Source: Ruminococcaceae bacterium OttesenSCG-928-A16
GTDB lineage: Bacteria; Bacillota; Clostridia; Oscillospirales; Ruminococcaceae
Direction of reading: 5' to 3'
Length of the DNA stretch: 64,000 nucleotides
Assembly: GCA_030267215.1 (NCBI GenBank)
Contig: JAJDJP010000002.1
Coordinates: 80,023-144,022 of the forward strand
Shown: piece after piece, positions 25,775-34,975 of the stretch
How the letters are laid out: every line of letters begins with the position of its first letter
Numbering within the stretch: position 1 is the first letter of the stretch
Notes under the pieces: model-generated
What the model was told of the DNA's origin: nothing
The model's input: only the letters and a program-made list of their open reading frames with translations
Databases searched by the model: none
Made by a program: the position numbers and the translations under genes

Positions 25775-27010
25775 ATGCAAAGCCTGCGCAAAAAAAATGT
25801 TTTCATCAGCCTTTTTTTTGTTTTGCTGCTCGTTTTTTCGGCCTCGCCCACCTTTTTACCGGTGTTTGCCACAGGCGAAAGCGAAAGCAGCAAGGAGGAA
25901 TATGAGCAAAAGCAAAAAGAAGTAGAAGAAAAGCGTGCCCAAATTGCCGCGCTGGAAAAAGCCATTAAAGAAGGCAAGGCCAGCGCCGAAGCCGCCGCGC
26001 AGCGCAAAGCTTACTACGCGCAAGAGGCCGCCCTGCTGGAAGAACAAATTGTTTTAAAGCGGCAGCAAATTGCCACCCAAGAGCAAGCCATTGAAGTGAA
26101 AATTGGCGAAGTGGCCGTTAAACAAAGCCAGTACGATGACAATTACCAGCAAGCGGTGCAGCGGCTGCGTGCCATGTATAAAATGAACGACGCCAACCTG
26201 CTTAGTACCCTGCTTGCGGTGGATAGCTTTTCGGATTTATTAACCAGCAGCCGCAATATCCAGCTGCTTTCGCAAAACGATGCCGAGTTTTTATCGCTGC
26301 TGGAAAGCCAGCGCATTGCGCTGGAAACCGAGCAAGCCGAACTACAGGCCATGCTGGCTACCTTAGAAGAAGAAAACACGGCGCTGGCCAACAAACAGGC
26401 CGAGTATAGCAACAACGTTGCCAAGGCCGAGGCCGAGCGCTCGGCTATTGTGGCCGAGGTAGCGCAAAGCGAAGAAGAAAAAGAAGCGCTGTACCAAGAC
26501 ATGGTGGCCGCCCAGCAAGAGCTGGAAACTTTATGGAAAAACCTGGGTGGCTCTAGCGGGCAATATGTGGGCGGCGCTTTGCATTGGCCGGTGCCCTCCC
26601 ACAATGGCTCGGGGTATATTTCCTCGCACTATGGCTGGCGCACCCTGTACGGCCGGCCAGATTTTCATACCGGCATTGACATTGCCCGTGGCCCCAGCGC
26701 CAGCATAGACGGTGCCCGCATAGAAGCCGCCAACAGCGGCACCGTAATTTATGTAGAAAACGTTCCCGGCAGCAAGCGGGGCTATGGCAGCTATTTAATC
26801 ATCGACCATGGCGGCGGAGTGCGCACCTACTATGCCCATTGCAGCAGCATTGTGGTTTCGGTTGGCGCTTATGTAAACCGGGGCGACCATATTGCCAACG
26901 TAGGTAACACCGGTAACTCTACCGGCCCCCACCTGCATTTCGAGCTACGGGTAAACAACACCCAGCACGTAAACCCATACCCTTATCTTTCGGGCCAAAA
27001 AGAGTTATAA
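25775..27010 (+). CDS. Coiled-coil M23 peptidoglycan endopeptidase (EnvC/PcsB-like)
   Basis: A 411-residue secreted protein. Signal peptide (about 1-32, ending FLPVFATG), a long coiled coil rich in Glu, Gln, Ala and Lys (about 35-250), then an M23/LytM domain. The zinc-site motifs are present: HTGID, and GPHLHFEL at the end, with YYAHC between. The layout matches EnvC or PcsB-type amidase activators and hydrolases controlled by FtsEX. Start ATG 25775 follows CGGAGGTACACCCT; the open frame back to 25547 overlaps ftsX and is rejected. All catalytic residues appear intact. Confidence 0.92.
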   Translation: MQSLRKKNVFISLFFVLLLVFSASPTFLPVFATGESESSKEEYEQKQKEVEEKRAQIAALEKAIKEGKASAEAAAQRKAYYAQEAALLEEQIVLKRQQIATQEQAIEVKIGEVAVKQSQYDDNYQQAVQRLRAMYKMNDANLLSTLLAVDSFSDLLTSSRNIQLLSQNDAEFLSLLESQRIALETEQAELQAMLATLEEENTALANKQAEYSNNVAKAEAERSAIVAEVAQSEEEKEALYQDMVAAQQELETLWKNLGGSSGQYVGGALHWPVPSHNGSGYISSHYGWRTLYGRPDFHTGIDIARGPSASIDGARIEAANSGTVIYVENVPGSKRGYGSYLIIDHGGGVRTYYAHCSSIVVSVGAYVNRGDHIANVGNTGNSTGPHLHFELRVNNTQHVNPYPYLSGQKEL

Positions 27011-27043
27011 TTTTGCCCAGCTTTATACTGGAGGGACCTACCC

Positions 27044-28210
27044 ATGACCAAAAAAACAGCACGTTTTACCGCTTTGTTGTGCGCCCTGGTACTTTGTTTG
27101 GGCGCCTTTAGCACCCCCGTTTTGGCCGAAACCCCGGCCGAAAAATACAAACGTTTAAAGCAAGAGCTTGCCGCCATTGCCTCCCAACTAGAGGATACAC
27201 AAAGCAACAAGGCTGCCGCGCAACAGCGCGCCAAGCAACTGGCTGCCCAAAAACAACTGCTGGAAGAAGCCATTGCCATAAAACAACAGGTAATAGACGA
27301 AACCCGGGGCACACTGGCCGCTAAAGAAGAAGAAATTGTTGTAAAGCGGCAAGCTATTTTCGATAACGACCAGTTATTTCAGCAGCGTTTAATTGCCATT
27401 TATAAAATGAACAATTCTAACCTGCTTTCTGAATTATTGCATGTGGATAGCTTTTCGGAAGCGTTGACCGTAGCCGATTCGCTACAAAGAATTTCAGACA
27501 ACGACACCGTTCTGCTGCAAACCATGAACGCCCAGCGCGAACAACTAGAGGCCGAGCAGGCCGAAATTAACGCCGCGCTAAACCAGTTAGAGCTGGATTA
27601 CCAAGACCTTGAGAACGACAAAGACCTGCTGGCCCAAAGCATTAGCGCTAACGATGCCGCCATTAGTAAAGCGCAGGCCGACGAAGCCGCCCAAAAAGCT
27701 GCCTATAACCAAACCAAAGAAGATACCGATGCCGCTTACAAAGCGTGGCAGGCCAGTGTTGCTGCCGGCAACAACGCCAGCGGCAACGGCAGCCAAAAAG
27801 GCGATGGCAGCCAATACGTTGGCGGCAAGTTTGTTTGGCCGGTGCCCGGCCACTTTACCATTACCTGCTATTTTGGCGCGCCAGACCCCAGCGGGCGCCC
27901 CCATCGTGGTATGGATATCAGTGGCAACGGTAAATCGGGCGCGCCCATTGTTGCGGCGGGCAATGGCACGGTAATAACCGCTGTTAACGGGCACTCTAGC
28001 TATGGCAACTATTTGGTTATAGACCATGGCAATGGCACCAAAACTCTGTACGCGCACTGCCAATCGCTTGCGGTTGGTTACGGGCAGCAGGTTGCCACCG
28101 GGCAAACCATTGCCTATGTTGGCAGCACCGGATATTCTACCGGCCCCCACCTGCACTTCGAGGTTTTTGACCCCACCCTTACCAACCCACTACCTTATTT
28201 GCAAGGGTAG
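27044..28210 (+). CDS. Second coiled-coil M23 peptidoglycan endopeptidase
   Basis: A 388-residue paralogue of the preceding protein, 33 bases downstream. It has a signal peptide ending PVLAE, a coiled coil from about 30 to 235, a Gly/Asn/Ser linker around residue 245-260, and an M23 domain with HRGMDISG, LYAHC and GPHLHFEV. Both copies share the MNNSNLLSELLHVDSF-like block in the coiled coil (MYKMNDANLLSTLLAVDSF in the first), which suggests tandem duplication. The start has GGAGGGACCTACCC. It likely acts outside the membrane with FtsEX. Confidence 0.92.
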   Translation: MTKKTARFTALLCALVLCLGAFSTPVLAETPAEKYKRLKQELAAIASQLEDTQSNKAAAQQRAKQLAAQKQLLEEAIAIKQQVIDETRGTLAAKEEEIVVKRQAIFDNDQLFQQRLIAIYKMNNSNLLSELLHVDSFSEALTVADSLQRISDNDTVLLQTMNAQREQLEAEQAEINAALNQLELDYQDLENDKDLLAQSISANDAAISKAQADEAAQKAAYNQTKEDTDAAYKAWQASVAAGNNASGNGSQKGDGSQYVGGKFVWPVPGHFTITCYFGAPDPSGRPHRGMDISGNGKSGAPIVAAGNGTVITAVNGHSSYGNYLVIDHGNGTKTLYAHCQSLAVGYGQQVATGQTIAYVGSTGYSTGPHLHFEVFDPTLTNPLPYLQG

Positions 28211-28267
28211 TGTATAATAAAGCCAATTCAATGTTTTTTGTTTTACGCAAGGCGCTATTTAAAATTA

Positions 28268-28276
28268 TGTTATAAT
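28268..28276 (+). promoter_or_regulatory. Extended -10 promoter candidate before the S41-like gene
   Basis: TGTTATAAT is a TGnTATAAT box 40 bases before ATG 28316; another TATAAT lies at 28213-28218. No matching -35 is evident. It could give the S41-like gene its own transcript within the cluster. Confidence 0.4.
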
Positions 28277-28315
28277 ACGCTTTGGTTTTTGGTAAGCAAC
28301 TATTTGGAGGTTCCA

Positions 28316-29737
28316 ATGAGCAAAAAAATATCGGTTAGCGTTGCGCTGGCCATTGCCCTTATTGCCATGACGGTTACTTTTGCTGTAACCATGATTATTT
28401 CGATGCGCATATTTGATAACACCGTTAGCAATGTAATGCAAAAACAGGTGCTAAACAACAAAATTGCCGAAGTAGACAAATATGTGCGTGGCAACTTTTA
28501 TGGCCAAATTGATGAAACTTATTTGCAAGACCGCACCGCAAAAGGATACATAGACGGCCTGCGAAGCAGTGGCAGCATTTACTATAGCGCTACCGAATAT
28601 GCAGAGCTGCTGGATATGGAAAGCGGCAAGCTGGTGGGTATTGGTATTGAGGTAATGCGCGATGCCAACAACTACTTTAAAATTGCCCGGGTATATCCTG
28701 GCTCCCCTGCCGAAACCGCTAAAATAGAAGAAGGCGGCTATATAACCGAAGTGGACGGCGTAGAAGCCAAAAACTTTACCAGCATAAAAGCCTTGCAAAC
28801 GGCTATGCAGGGGGCACAAGGCACCACCTTAAACCTTACCTGCCTTTATAATGTAAACAACGAAGTAAAAACTTTTGCGGTGCAGCGGGTAAACTACACC
28901 GCCCCCACCGTAGAAAGCCAAATTATAGATGGTATTGCCTACATTCATATTTCGGCCTTTACCACCGGCAGCTATGCCGAGTTTGACTACGCCGTGCGCC
29001 AGGCCGAAAACAGTGGCGTGATGGGCATTGTGTTTGACGTACGCAACAATGCCACCAGCCAAAACGAGTTTGCCTATACCGAAGCCTGCCGCATGGTGGC
29101 CCGGGTTAGCCCGCTTGGCAAAATTGGCTACTACCAGCAAAAAAACAATACCGAGCGCGCCCTGCCAACCTCGGACGCTGAAGTTTTGGTAAACCTACCC
29201 ATGGTGGTGCTGGTAAATGGCAACACCGCCGGTGCGGCCGAGCTTTTTTCTACCGGTATACGCAACCTAAACAACGCGCAAATTGCCGGGGTTAAAACTG
29301 CCGGCAAAGCCATGATGCTTTCTTCGCCACAGCGTTTAAGCGATGGTTCGGCGGTTTCGGTAACCATTGCCAAGGTTTATCCGGCCAGCCGGATAGATTA
29401 CGACACCGTTGGCGTGCAGCCCGATATTGAGGTTGCCCCCGGCGCCGAAGAAACCAACCCCTATAAAGTGGATGTTGCCACCGATGTACAGGTGTTGCGC
29501 GGATTTGAAATACTGCGTGGTATGGCAAAAACCGCCGGTACTTTGCCGGCTGCTTCCCCCGCAGCCACCGCCTCTTTGCCCGAAACACCGGAAGAAAATT
29601 CCGAAGTTTCCGCCGAAGAAGGCGAAGAAAATGGCAGCAGCGATGATACCAGTGATAACAGCGACGATACCGACAATAGCACCAGCAGCACTAATAACGA
29701 TGATGACGATAGCGGCTCGGCTTCGCGGGCAAGTTAA
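28316..29737 (+). CDS. S41 (CtpA)-family protein without catalytic serine
   Basis: A 473-residue protein. An N-terminal transmembrane helix is followed by a PDZ domain (about 95-180, IARVYPGSPAETAKI), the S41 core (about 200-385) and an acidic Ser/Asp/Asn tail. In active C-terminal processing peptidases the nucleophile lies in a VNxxSASASE-like motif. Here the same place reads VNGNTAGAAE, so Gly306 stands where the serine is expected. The following KTAGK retains lysines. It is therefore probably inactive as a protease and may serve as a scaffold or adaptor. Start supported by TTGGAGGTTCCA; the frame back to 28238 is rejected. Confidence 0.87.
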   Translation: MSKKISVSVALAIALIAMTVTFAVTMIISMRIFDNTVSNVMQKQVLNNKIAEVDKYVRGNFYGQIDETYLQDRTAKGYIDGLRSSGSIYYSATEYAELLDMESGKLVGIGIEVMRDANNYFKIARVYPGSPAETAKIEEGGYITEVDGVEAKNFTSIKALQTAMQGAQGTTLNLTCLYNVNNEVKTFAVQRVNYTAPTVESQIIDGIAYIHISAFTTGSYAEFDYAVRQAENSGVMGIVFDVRNNATSQNEFAYTEACRMVARVSPLGKIGYYQQKNNTERALPTSDAEVLVNLPMVVLVNGNTAGAAELFSTGIRNLNNAQIAGVKTAGKAMMLSSPQRLSDGSAVSVTIAKVYPASRIDYDTVGVQPDIEVAPGAEETNPYKVDVATDVQVLRGFEILRGMAKTAGTLPAASPAATASLPETPEENSEVSAEEGEENGSSDDTSDNSDDTDNSTSSTNNDDDDSGSASRAS

Positions 29738-29770
29738 GCCCAAACCAACAACTATTTAGGAGGACATTGC

Positions 29771-30541
29771 ATGCTTGAGGTTAGCGCTGCGGTGGTAATG
29801 TATGGCGGCGCCAAAGACGTGCGGCAGTGCCTAAACAGCCTAAACACCCAAACCAAAGGCTGCAACCTCTGCGTTTATTTGGTAGATAACGCCTCGCCCG
29901 ACGGGGCACTTGCCACGCTGGAACAAGAGGGCTTACCCCCCAACGTAACCGTGCTACCCCAACCCCAAAACCTGGGGTTTGGCCGTGGCCACAACACCGT
30001 GTTGCCGCTGCTGCAAAGCCGCTACCACGCCGTGGTTAACCCCGACATTGTGGTTACCGCCGATACCCTTACCGACATGGCCGCCTGGATGGACGCCCAC
30101 CCCGATGTTGCCATCGCCACCCCGGGGCTGGTGTTCCCGGGCGGGCAGCCACAACACATTGGCAAACGCAAACCCGCGCTGCTGCCCTTACTGGCACGCC
30201 AAACCGGGTTAAAATGCCTTAAAAAGTACGAAGACCATTACCTGATGTTGGACGAGGATTTGTCCAAGCCCATTGATGTTGAATTTTGCAGCGGCTCTTT
30301 TTTTATGATGCCCACCGAGATATTTAAAAAAATTGGCGGGTTTGATGAAAAATATTTTATGTATGTAGAGGATGCCGACATTACCCAAAAAGCATTGCAA
30401 CATGGGCGGGCGGTATACCTGCCACAATTTACGGTAGTGCACGCCTGGCACCGGGCGGCCCACCGGCAGCTACGCCAGTTTGTTTGGCAGCTTCGCAGCA
30501 TGTTGCGGTATTTTGGCAAGTGGGGTTTTAGGCTAAAATAG
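29771..30541 (+). CDS. Family 2 glycosyltransferase, rhamnosyltransferase-like
   Basis: A 256-residue GT-A fold enzyme. LVDNASPDG and NLGFGRGHN bind the nucleotide sugar, NPDIVV is the DxD-like region, and GGFDEKYFMYVEDADITQKAL is the acceptor-side motif (FMYVEDADI) common to rhamnosyltransferases of the WbbL/RfbF type. The gene precedes three dTDP-rhamnose synthesis genes, which supports transfer of rhamnose to a cell-wall polysaccharide. No transmembrane segment; probably cytoplasmic at the membrane surface. ATG follows TAGGAGGACATTGC. Confidence 0.87.
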   Translation: MLEVSAAVVMYGGAKDVRQCLNSLNTQTKGCNLCVYLVDNASPDGALATLEQEGLPPNVTVLPQPQNLGFGRGHNTVLPLLQSRYHAVVNPDIVVTADTLTDMAAWMDAHPDVAIATPGLVFPGGQPQHIGKRKPALLPLLARQTGLKCLKKYEDHYLMLDEDLSKPIDVEFCSGSFFMMPTEIFKKIGGFDEKYFMYVEDADITQKALQHGRAVYLPQFTVVHAWHRAAHRQLRQFVWQLRSMLRYFGKWGFRLK

Positions 30542-30627
30542 CCCCTGTTATTCATAAATATACGTTCGGCTTACAAAAATAAGTTACAGGGCAGTACGCT
30601 GTGCCCCACAACAGGAGGACACACACC

Positions 30628-31515
30628 ATGATGAAGGGTATTGTTTTGGCCGGTGGCTCGGGCACACGGTTGTATCCCTGCACCACTGCGGTTTCTAAAC
30701 AAATGCTAACCGTGTACGATAAACCGATGATTTATTACCCGGTTAGCACCTTAATGCTGGCCGGTATTCGGGATATTTTAATTATATCCACCCCGCAAGA
30801 TTTACCCAGCTTTGAGCGGCTGTTTGGCACCGGCGAAGCACTGGGCGTAAACTTTAGCTATGCGGTGCAAGCCCAGCCGCGGGGCCTGGCCGATGCTTTT
30901 ATTGTTGGGGCCGATTTTATTGGAAACGATAGTGTGTGCCTTGTGCTGGGCGATAATATTTTTTATGGCTACGGCTTTACCGAGCGGCTGAACATTGCCG
31001 CTGCCCGCGAAAAGGGTGCCACCATTTTTGGCTACCATGTGGCCGACCCAAGCGACCTTGGCGTGGTGGAATTTGATGACAAGGGCAACGTGCTTTCTAT
31101 TGAAGAAAAACCCCAACACCCCAAAAGCAACTATGCTATTCCTGGCCTTTATTTTTACGATAACCGTGTAATAGAAATTGCCAAAAATGTAAAACCCTCG
31201 GCCCGTGGCGAAATTGAAATTACCTCGGTAAACAATGCCTATTTAGAAATGGGCGAATTGAAGGTAGAACTGTTTGGCCGTGGCATGGCCTGGCTAGATA
31301 CCGGCACCCACCGCAGCATGCTGGCAGCCGCCAATTTTGTAGAGGCCGTGCAAACCCGGCAGGGGTTATATGTTGCCTGTTTGGAAGAAATTGCCTACCG
31401 CCAAGCGTTTATAGATAAGCAGCAACTGTTAAAGGCAGCCGCTGTGCTAGAAAAAACCGAGTACGGCGCATATTTGTACAACATTGCAGAAACGGTTATC
31501 CCTGGCAAATTTTAA
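30628..31515 (+). CDS. rfbA: Glucose-1-phosphate thymidylyltransferase
   Basis: A 295-residue enzyme making dTDP-glucose from dTTP and glucose 1-phosphate, first step of dTDP-L-rhamnose synthesis. Signature [11 protein letters not shown] at the N-terminus, [34 protein letters not shown] and AWLDTGTH are all in family order. The start is ATG 30628, nine bases after AGGAGG; the in-frame GTG 30601 lies before that box. The usual rfbC epimerase is absent; rfbD follows after 484 bases of unusual DNA. Confidence 0.95.
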   Translation: MMKGIVLAGGSGTRLYPCTTAVSKQMLTVYDKPMIYYPVSTLMLAGIRDILIISTPQDLPSFERLFGTGEALGVNFSYAVQAQPRGLADAFIVGADFIGNDSVCLVLGDNIFYGYGFTERLNIAAAREKGATIFGYHVADPSDLGVVEFDDKGNVLSIEEKPQHPKSNYAIPGLYFYDNRVIEIAKNVKPSARGEIEITSVNNAYLEMGELKVELFGRGMAWLDTGTHRSMLAAANFVEAVQTRQGLYVACLEEIAYRQAFIDKQQLLKAAAVLEKTEYGAYLYNIAETVIPGKF

Positions 31516-31850
31516 GCCGAGGGAAATATACATGGGCCATAGCTGTATTTTAACAATGAACCAAGGTCAAGGGTATACCGTTTTGGCTATTGACTGACCA
31601 ATTTGCGTAGCAACGGTTCGATTTTGGAGCCCTATCCCAAAATGCAGAACTTGTTCTGCAAGGACCCGAAGTCACCGCCCGCTACGCTCTTCAGGTGGTC
31701 GAACCAGTTCGCCCTATTCGCCTAACGGCGAATACCCCTGAGTTAACGTCCCCCGGACGACGAAACTGGATGGTATATCCAAGTACAGTGATATGCTCTA
31801 CCTTCTCCTATGGGAATTCACTCGCTGTATGCAGATGGCAGCCAACTGCT

Positions 31851-31916
31851 TCCCGGTTCTTCCCTCTGGTGATGAAAATTATGCTGCGAAATTCCCCATT
31901 GGCTTAGTTGCTTAAA
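31851..31916 (+). repeat. Dispersed repeat, copy 1
   Basis: TCCCGGTTCTTCCCTCTG is identical to the complement of 60120-60137, followed by a matching GCTGCGAAATT, CCATTGGCT and AGTTGC. About 80 percent of the 66 positions agree by eye. It forms the right part of the unexplained rfbA-rfbD region. Confidence 0.7.
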
Positions 31917-31949
31917 AACATTTAAGACTGGAGCATATTGCACTTTTAA

Positions 31950-31984
31950 CTAGCGACTATTGACTGAAGACTACTGACTATTTT
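31950..31984 (+). repeat. CTAnnnA heptad tract before rfbD
   Basis: Five consecutive seven-base units, the first being CTAGCGA and CTATTGA, and the last merging into the rfbD ribosome site TTAAGGAG. The same unit type is at 12461-12481, 12681-12715 and 34976-34996. Confidence 0.7.
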
Positions 31985-31999
31985 AAGGAGAATGATGGC

Positions 32000-32887
32000 A
32001 TGAAAATTATGATTACTGGCGCAAATGGCCAGCTTGGCACCGAGATTATCCGCCAGCTGCAAACAGGCGGCAGCGCCCTTGGCCCCCTGCCCCAGCGCCT
32101 GCACCTTGCCACCGTTATAGCGGTAGATTTACCCGACGCAGACCTTGCCAGCCGCCACGATACCGCTGTGCTGCTGCGCCGCCACGCCCCCGATGTGGTG
32201 ATAAACTGCGCCGCCTTTACCAATGTAGACGCCTGCGAAACCGAACCGGACACCGCTTATGCCGCTAACGCCCTAGCCGCCCGCAACGTGGCCATGGCAT
32301 GCGAAGAAGTGGGCGCAAAACTGGTGCATATATCTACCGATTATGTTTTTAGCGGCAATGCCACCACCCCTTTAAACGAAACCGCCCCCACCGGCCCACA
32401 AAGCATTTATGGGGCCACCAAACTATTGGGCGAACAATATGTAAAGCAGTTTAACAGCAAATGGTTTATTGTGCGCACCAGCTGGCTATACGGGCAGTTT
32501 GGCAACAATTTTGTTAAAACCATTGTGCGGGCCGCGCGCGAAAAAGGCAGCCTAAAAGTGGTGGATGACCAATTTGGCAACCCCACCAACGCCGAAGACC
32601 TTGCCCACCATATTTTAAAGCTGGCTGCCAGCAAAGAGTATGGCCTGTACCACTGCACCGGCAACGGCATTTGCAATTGGCATGCTTTTGCTGCCGAAAT
32701 TGTGCGCCTTTGGGGCATAGAAGCTACCGTTGCCCCCTGTACTACCCAGGAATTTCCCCGCCCGGCAAAGCGCCCCGCTTTTTCGGCGCTGGATAACGCC
32801 ATGCTGCGTGCCACTGTGGGCGACGAAATGCGCCCCTGGCAAGAGGCGCTGGCCGATTTTTATAGCAAAACCAAAGACAATATTTAA
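32000..32887 (+). CDS. rfbD: dTDP-4-dehydrorhamnose reductase
   Basis: A 295-residue short-chain dehydrogenase performing the last step to dTDP-L-rhamnose. GANGQLGTEI binds NADPH, DVVINCAAFTNVDACE and STDYVFSG follow, and the catalytic YGATK motif is present. The C-terminal RPAFSALDNAML is typical of RfbD. ATG 32000 follows AAGGAGAATGATGGC. The gene lies between rfbA and rfbB. Confidence 0.94.
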   Translation: MKIMITGANGQLGTEIIRQLQTGGSALGPLPQRLHLATVIAVDLPDADLASRHDTAVLLRRHAPDVVINCAAFTNVDACETEPDTAYAANALAARNVAMACEEVGAKLVHISTDYVFSGNATTPLNETAPTGPQSIYGATKLLGEQYVKQFNSKWFIVRTSWLYGQFGNNFVKTIVRAAREKGSLKVVDDQFGNPTNAEDLAHHILKLAASKEYGLYHCTGNGICNWHAFAAEIVRLWGIEATVAPCTTQEFPRPAKRPAFSALDNAMLRATVGDEMRPWQEALADFYSKTKDNI

Positions 32888-32959
32888 CCCCTAAAGCGCC
32901 AAACGGCAGGAAGCACTTTGGCCAAAACCAACAAAACAGCAATTATTGGAGGCAGCCTC

Positions 32960-34018
32960 ATGAAAACCATTCTTGTAACCGGCGGCGCCGGGTTTATCGG
33001 TTCCAACTATATTTTGTATATGCTTAAAAAGTATGCCGATATCCGCCTGATTAACCTGGATAAGCTTACCTACGCCGGCAACCTGGAAAACCTGCGTAGC
33101 ATAGAGGGCGATGAACGCCATATTTTTGTGCAGGGCGATATTTTGGACAAAACCCTTGTAAGTGGGCTATTTAAAACCTACCAGCCCACCGCAGTGGTTA
33201 ACTTTGCTGCCGAAAGCCATGTAGACCGCTCGATTGAAAACCCCGGTATTTTTGCCGAAACCAATATTATGGGCACCATCAACCTGCTTAGCTGCGCCCG
33301 TGCCGCCTGGGAAACCGCCGACGGCAGCTACCCGGCCGAGGTGAAATTTTTGCAGGTTTCTACCGATGAAGTATACGGCTCGCTGGGCGAAACCGGCTTT
33401 TTTACCGAAGAAACCCCCCTGTGCCCACACTCGCCCTATTCTGCCAGTAAAACCAGCGCCGATTTATTTGTGATGGCCTGGCACGATACCTATGGCCTGC
33501 CAGTGAACATTACCCGTTGCAGCAACAACTATGGCCCCTACCAGTTCCCCGAAAAGCTGATACCGCTAATGATACACAACGCCACGAACAAAAAGAACCT
33601 GCCGGTGTATGGCAACGGTTTGAATGTGCGTGACTGGCTGTATGTAGAAGACCACTGCAAAGCCATAGACATGGTGCTGGAAAACGGGCGCAACGGCGAA
33701 GTGTACAACGTGGGCGGCCACAACGAGCGCACCAACATTGCCATTGTAAAAAAGGTGATTGCGCTGGTGCAGCAAAAGGTAGACCCCACCGTTACCGAAA
33801 GCCTGATTACCTATGTAACCGACCGCAAAGGCCACGACCTGCGCTATGGTATCGACCCGGAAAAAATACGCCGGGAGCTTGGCTGGCAGCCCGACACCCC
33901 CTTTGAAGAGGGCATTGAGCTTACCATTGATTGGTACCTTAATAACGGCGATTGGCTGCACAACGTAACCAGCGGCGGGTACATGGCTTATTACGATAAA
34001 ATGTATAAAAACCGGTAG
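32960..34018 (+). CDS. rfbB: dTDP-glucose 4,6-dehydratase
   Basis: A 352-residue extended short-chain dehydrogenase making dTDP-4-keto-6-deoxyglucose. Motifs: TGGAGFIGSNYI, STDEVYGSL with the active-site Asp-Glu pair, and YSASKTSAD with Tyr and Lys. VRDWLYVEDHC and DRKGHDLRYGID match the family. ATG 32960 has TTGGAGGCAGCCTC; the in-frame 32918 start is rejected. Together with rfbA and rfbD it gives the rhamnose branch except for the 3,5-epimerase (rfbC), which is not in the window. Confidence 0.95.
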   Translation: MKTILVTGGAGFIGSNYILYMLKKYADIRLINLDKLTYAGNLENLRSIEGDERHIFVQGDILDKTLVSGLFKTYQPTAVVNFAAESHVDRSIENPGIFAETNIMGTINLLSCARAAWETADGSYPAEVKFLQVSTDEVYGSLGETGFFTEETPLCPHSPYSASKTSADLFVMAWHDTYGLPVNITRCSNNYGPYQFPEKLIPLMIHNATNKKNLPVYGNGLNVRDWLYVEDHCKAIDMVLENGRNGEVYNVGGHNERTNIAIVKKVIALVQQKVDPTVTESLITYVTDRKGHDLRYGIDPEKIRRELGWQPDTPFEEGIELTIDWYLNNGDWLHNVTSGGYMAYYDKMYKNR

Positions 34019-34068
34019 GGTACAGGGCCAATGGCGGCCTATGCCCAACTTGTGTGAAGGAGAAAATT

Positions 34069-34845
34069 ATGCGGATTGTTGTTAAAATTGGCACCTCTAC
34101 CATTGCCCATGCCACCGGGCAGCTAAATATACGCCGGGTAGAGCAGCTGTGCAAAGTATTATCTGATTTGAAAAACGCAGGCCACGAAGTATTGGTGGTT
34201 TCTTCTGGCGCCATTGGCATGGGTGTGGGTAAATTGCACCTTGCCGGCCGGCCCGACGATATCCCAACCCGGCAAGCCGCTGCTGCGGTGGGCCAGTGCG
34301 AAATGATGTATATTTACGACAGCCTGTTTTCGCAATACAACCACACTGTGGGGCAAATGCTGCTTACCGCCGAGGATATCCACCACGAGGTGCGCCGCCA
34401 CAATGTAGAGGCCACCTTGTTTCGTTTGCTAGAGCTTGGGGCTATCCCCGTTTTAAACGAGAACGACAGCGTTGCCACCGCCGAAATTGAGGGCGGGGAA
34501 ATTGGCGACAATGACACTCTATCGGCCGAAATCGCGGTTTCTGCCAAGGCAGATTTACTAGTGCTTCTCACCGATATCCCGGGCCTTTTTACCGCCGACC
34601 CGCGCAAAGACCCAGCCGCAAAACTGATACCCATTGTAACCGAAATTACCGACGAAATGCTGGCGGCTAGCGGGGGTGCCGGCACCGGGCTTGGCACCGG
34701 TGGCATGCTAACCAAGCTGCACGCTGCGCAAATTTTGCAAAAACATAATATAGACATGGTTATTACCAACGGCCAAAACCCCGAAAGTTTGTACGAAGTG
34801 GTGGAAGGCCGGCCGGTGGGCACCCGGTTTAGCTTTAAAAAGTAG
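34069..34845 (+). CDS. proB: Glutamate 5-kinase, short form
   Basis: A 258-residue amino acid kinase phosphorylating glutamate at the first step of proline synthesis. VKIGTSTIA, SSGAIGMGVGKL, NENDSVAT and GTGGMLTKL are visible. The chain ends right after the kinase domain, so the C-terminal PUA domain of the longer Escherichia coli type is absent. ATG 34069 follows GAAGGAGAAAATT; a GTG at 34054 lies before that box. proA follows 160 bases downstream. Confidence 0.94.
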   Translation: MRIVVKIGTSTIAHATGQLNIRRVEQLCKVLSDLKNAGHEVLVVSSGAIGMGVGKLHLAGRPDDIPTRQAAAAVGQCEMMYIYDSLFSQYNHTVGQMLLTAEDIHHEVRRHNVEATLFRLLELGAIPVLNENDSVATAEIEGGEIGDNDTLSAEIAVSAKADLLVLLTDIPGLFTADPRKDPAAKLIPIVTEITDEMLAASGGAGTGLGTGGMLTKLHAAQILQKHNIDMVITNGQNPESLYEVVEGRPVGTRFSFKK

Positions 34846-34975
34846 ATGAATTTAAGCTAAAATTTTAACCATTGATTTATATTATTGGTTGGTTCGGGGC
34901 AAGCTCAAACCCCCACCCCTAAAAAAAAGAGAAGTGCGTTAACACAGGGTGTTTTGCCCTTGACCTTGCCCTTAA

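Larger units (their letters stand above)
31516..31999. other. Unexplained inserted region between rfbA and rfbD
   Basis: A 484-base gap with no credible gene: the longest frame (31695-31907) has no ribosome site or family resemblance. It contains strong local palindromes: TTTTGGAGCCCTATCCCAAAA (31622-31642), GCAGAAC-TTGTTCTGC (31644-31658) and ATTCGCC-TAAC-GGCGAAT (31717-31734). CTAnnnA heptad repeats flank it (31587-31600 and 31950-31984). The segment 31851-31916 is repeated in the opposite orientation at 60076-60137. It may be a structured RNA or remnant of a mobile element. Confidence 0.55.

Noticed and set aside
31695..31907. 70-residue frame in the rfbA-rfbD gap
   Set aside because: No ribosome site, crosses palindromes and the dispersed repeat. 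The region behaves as non-coding.
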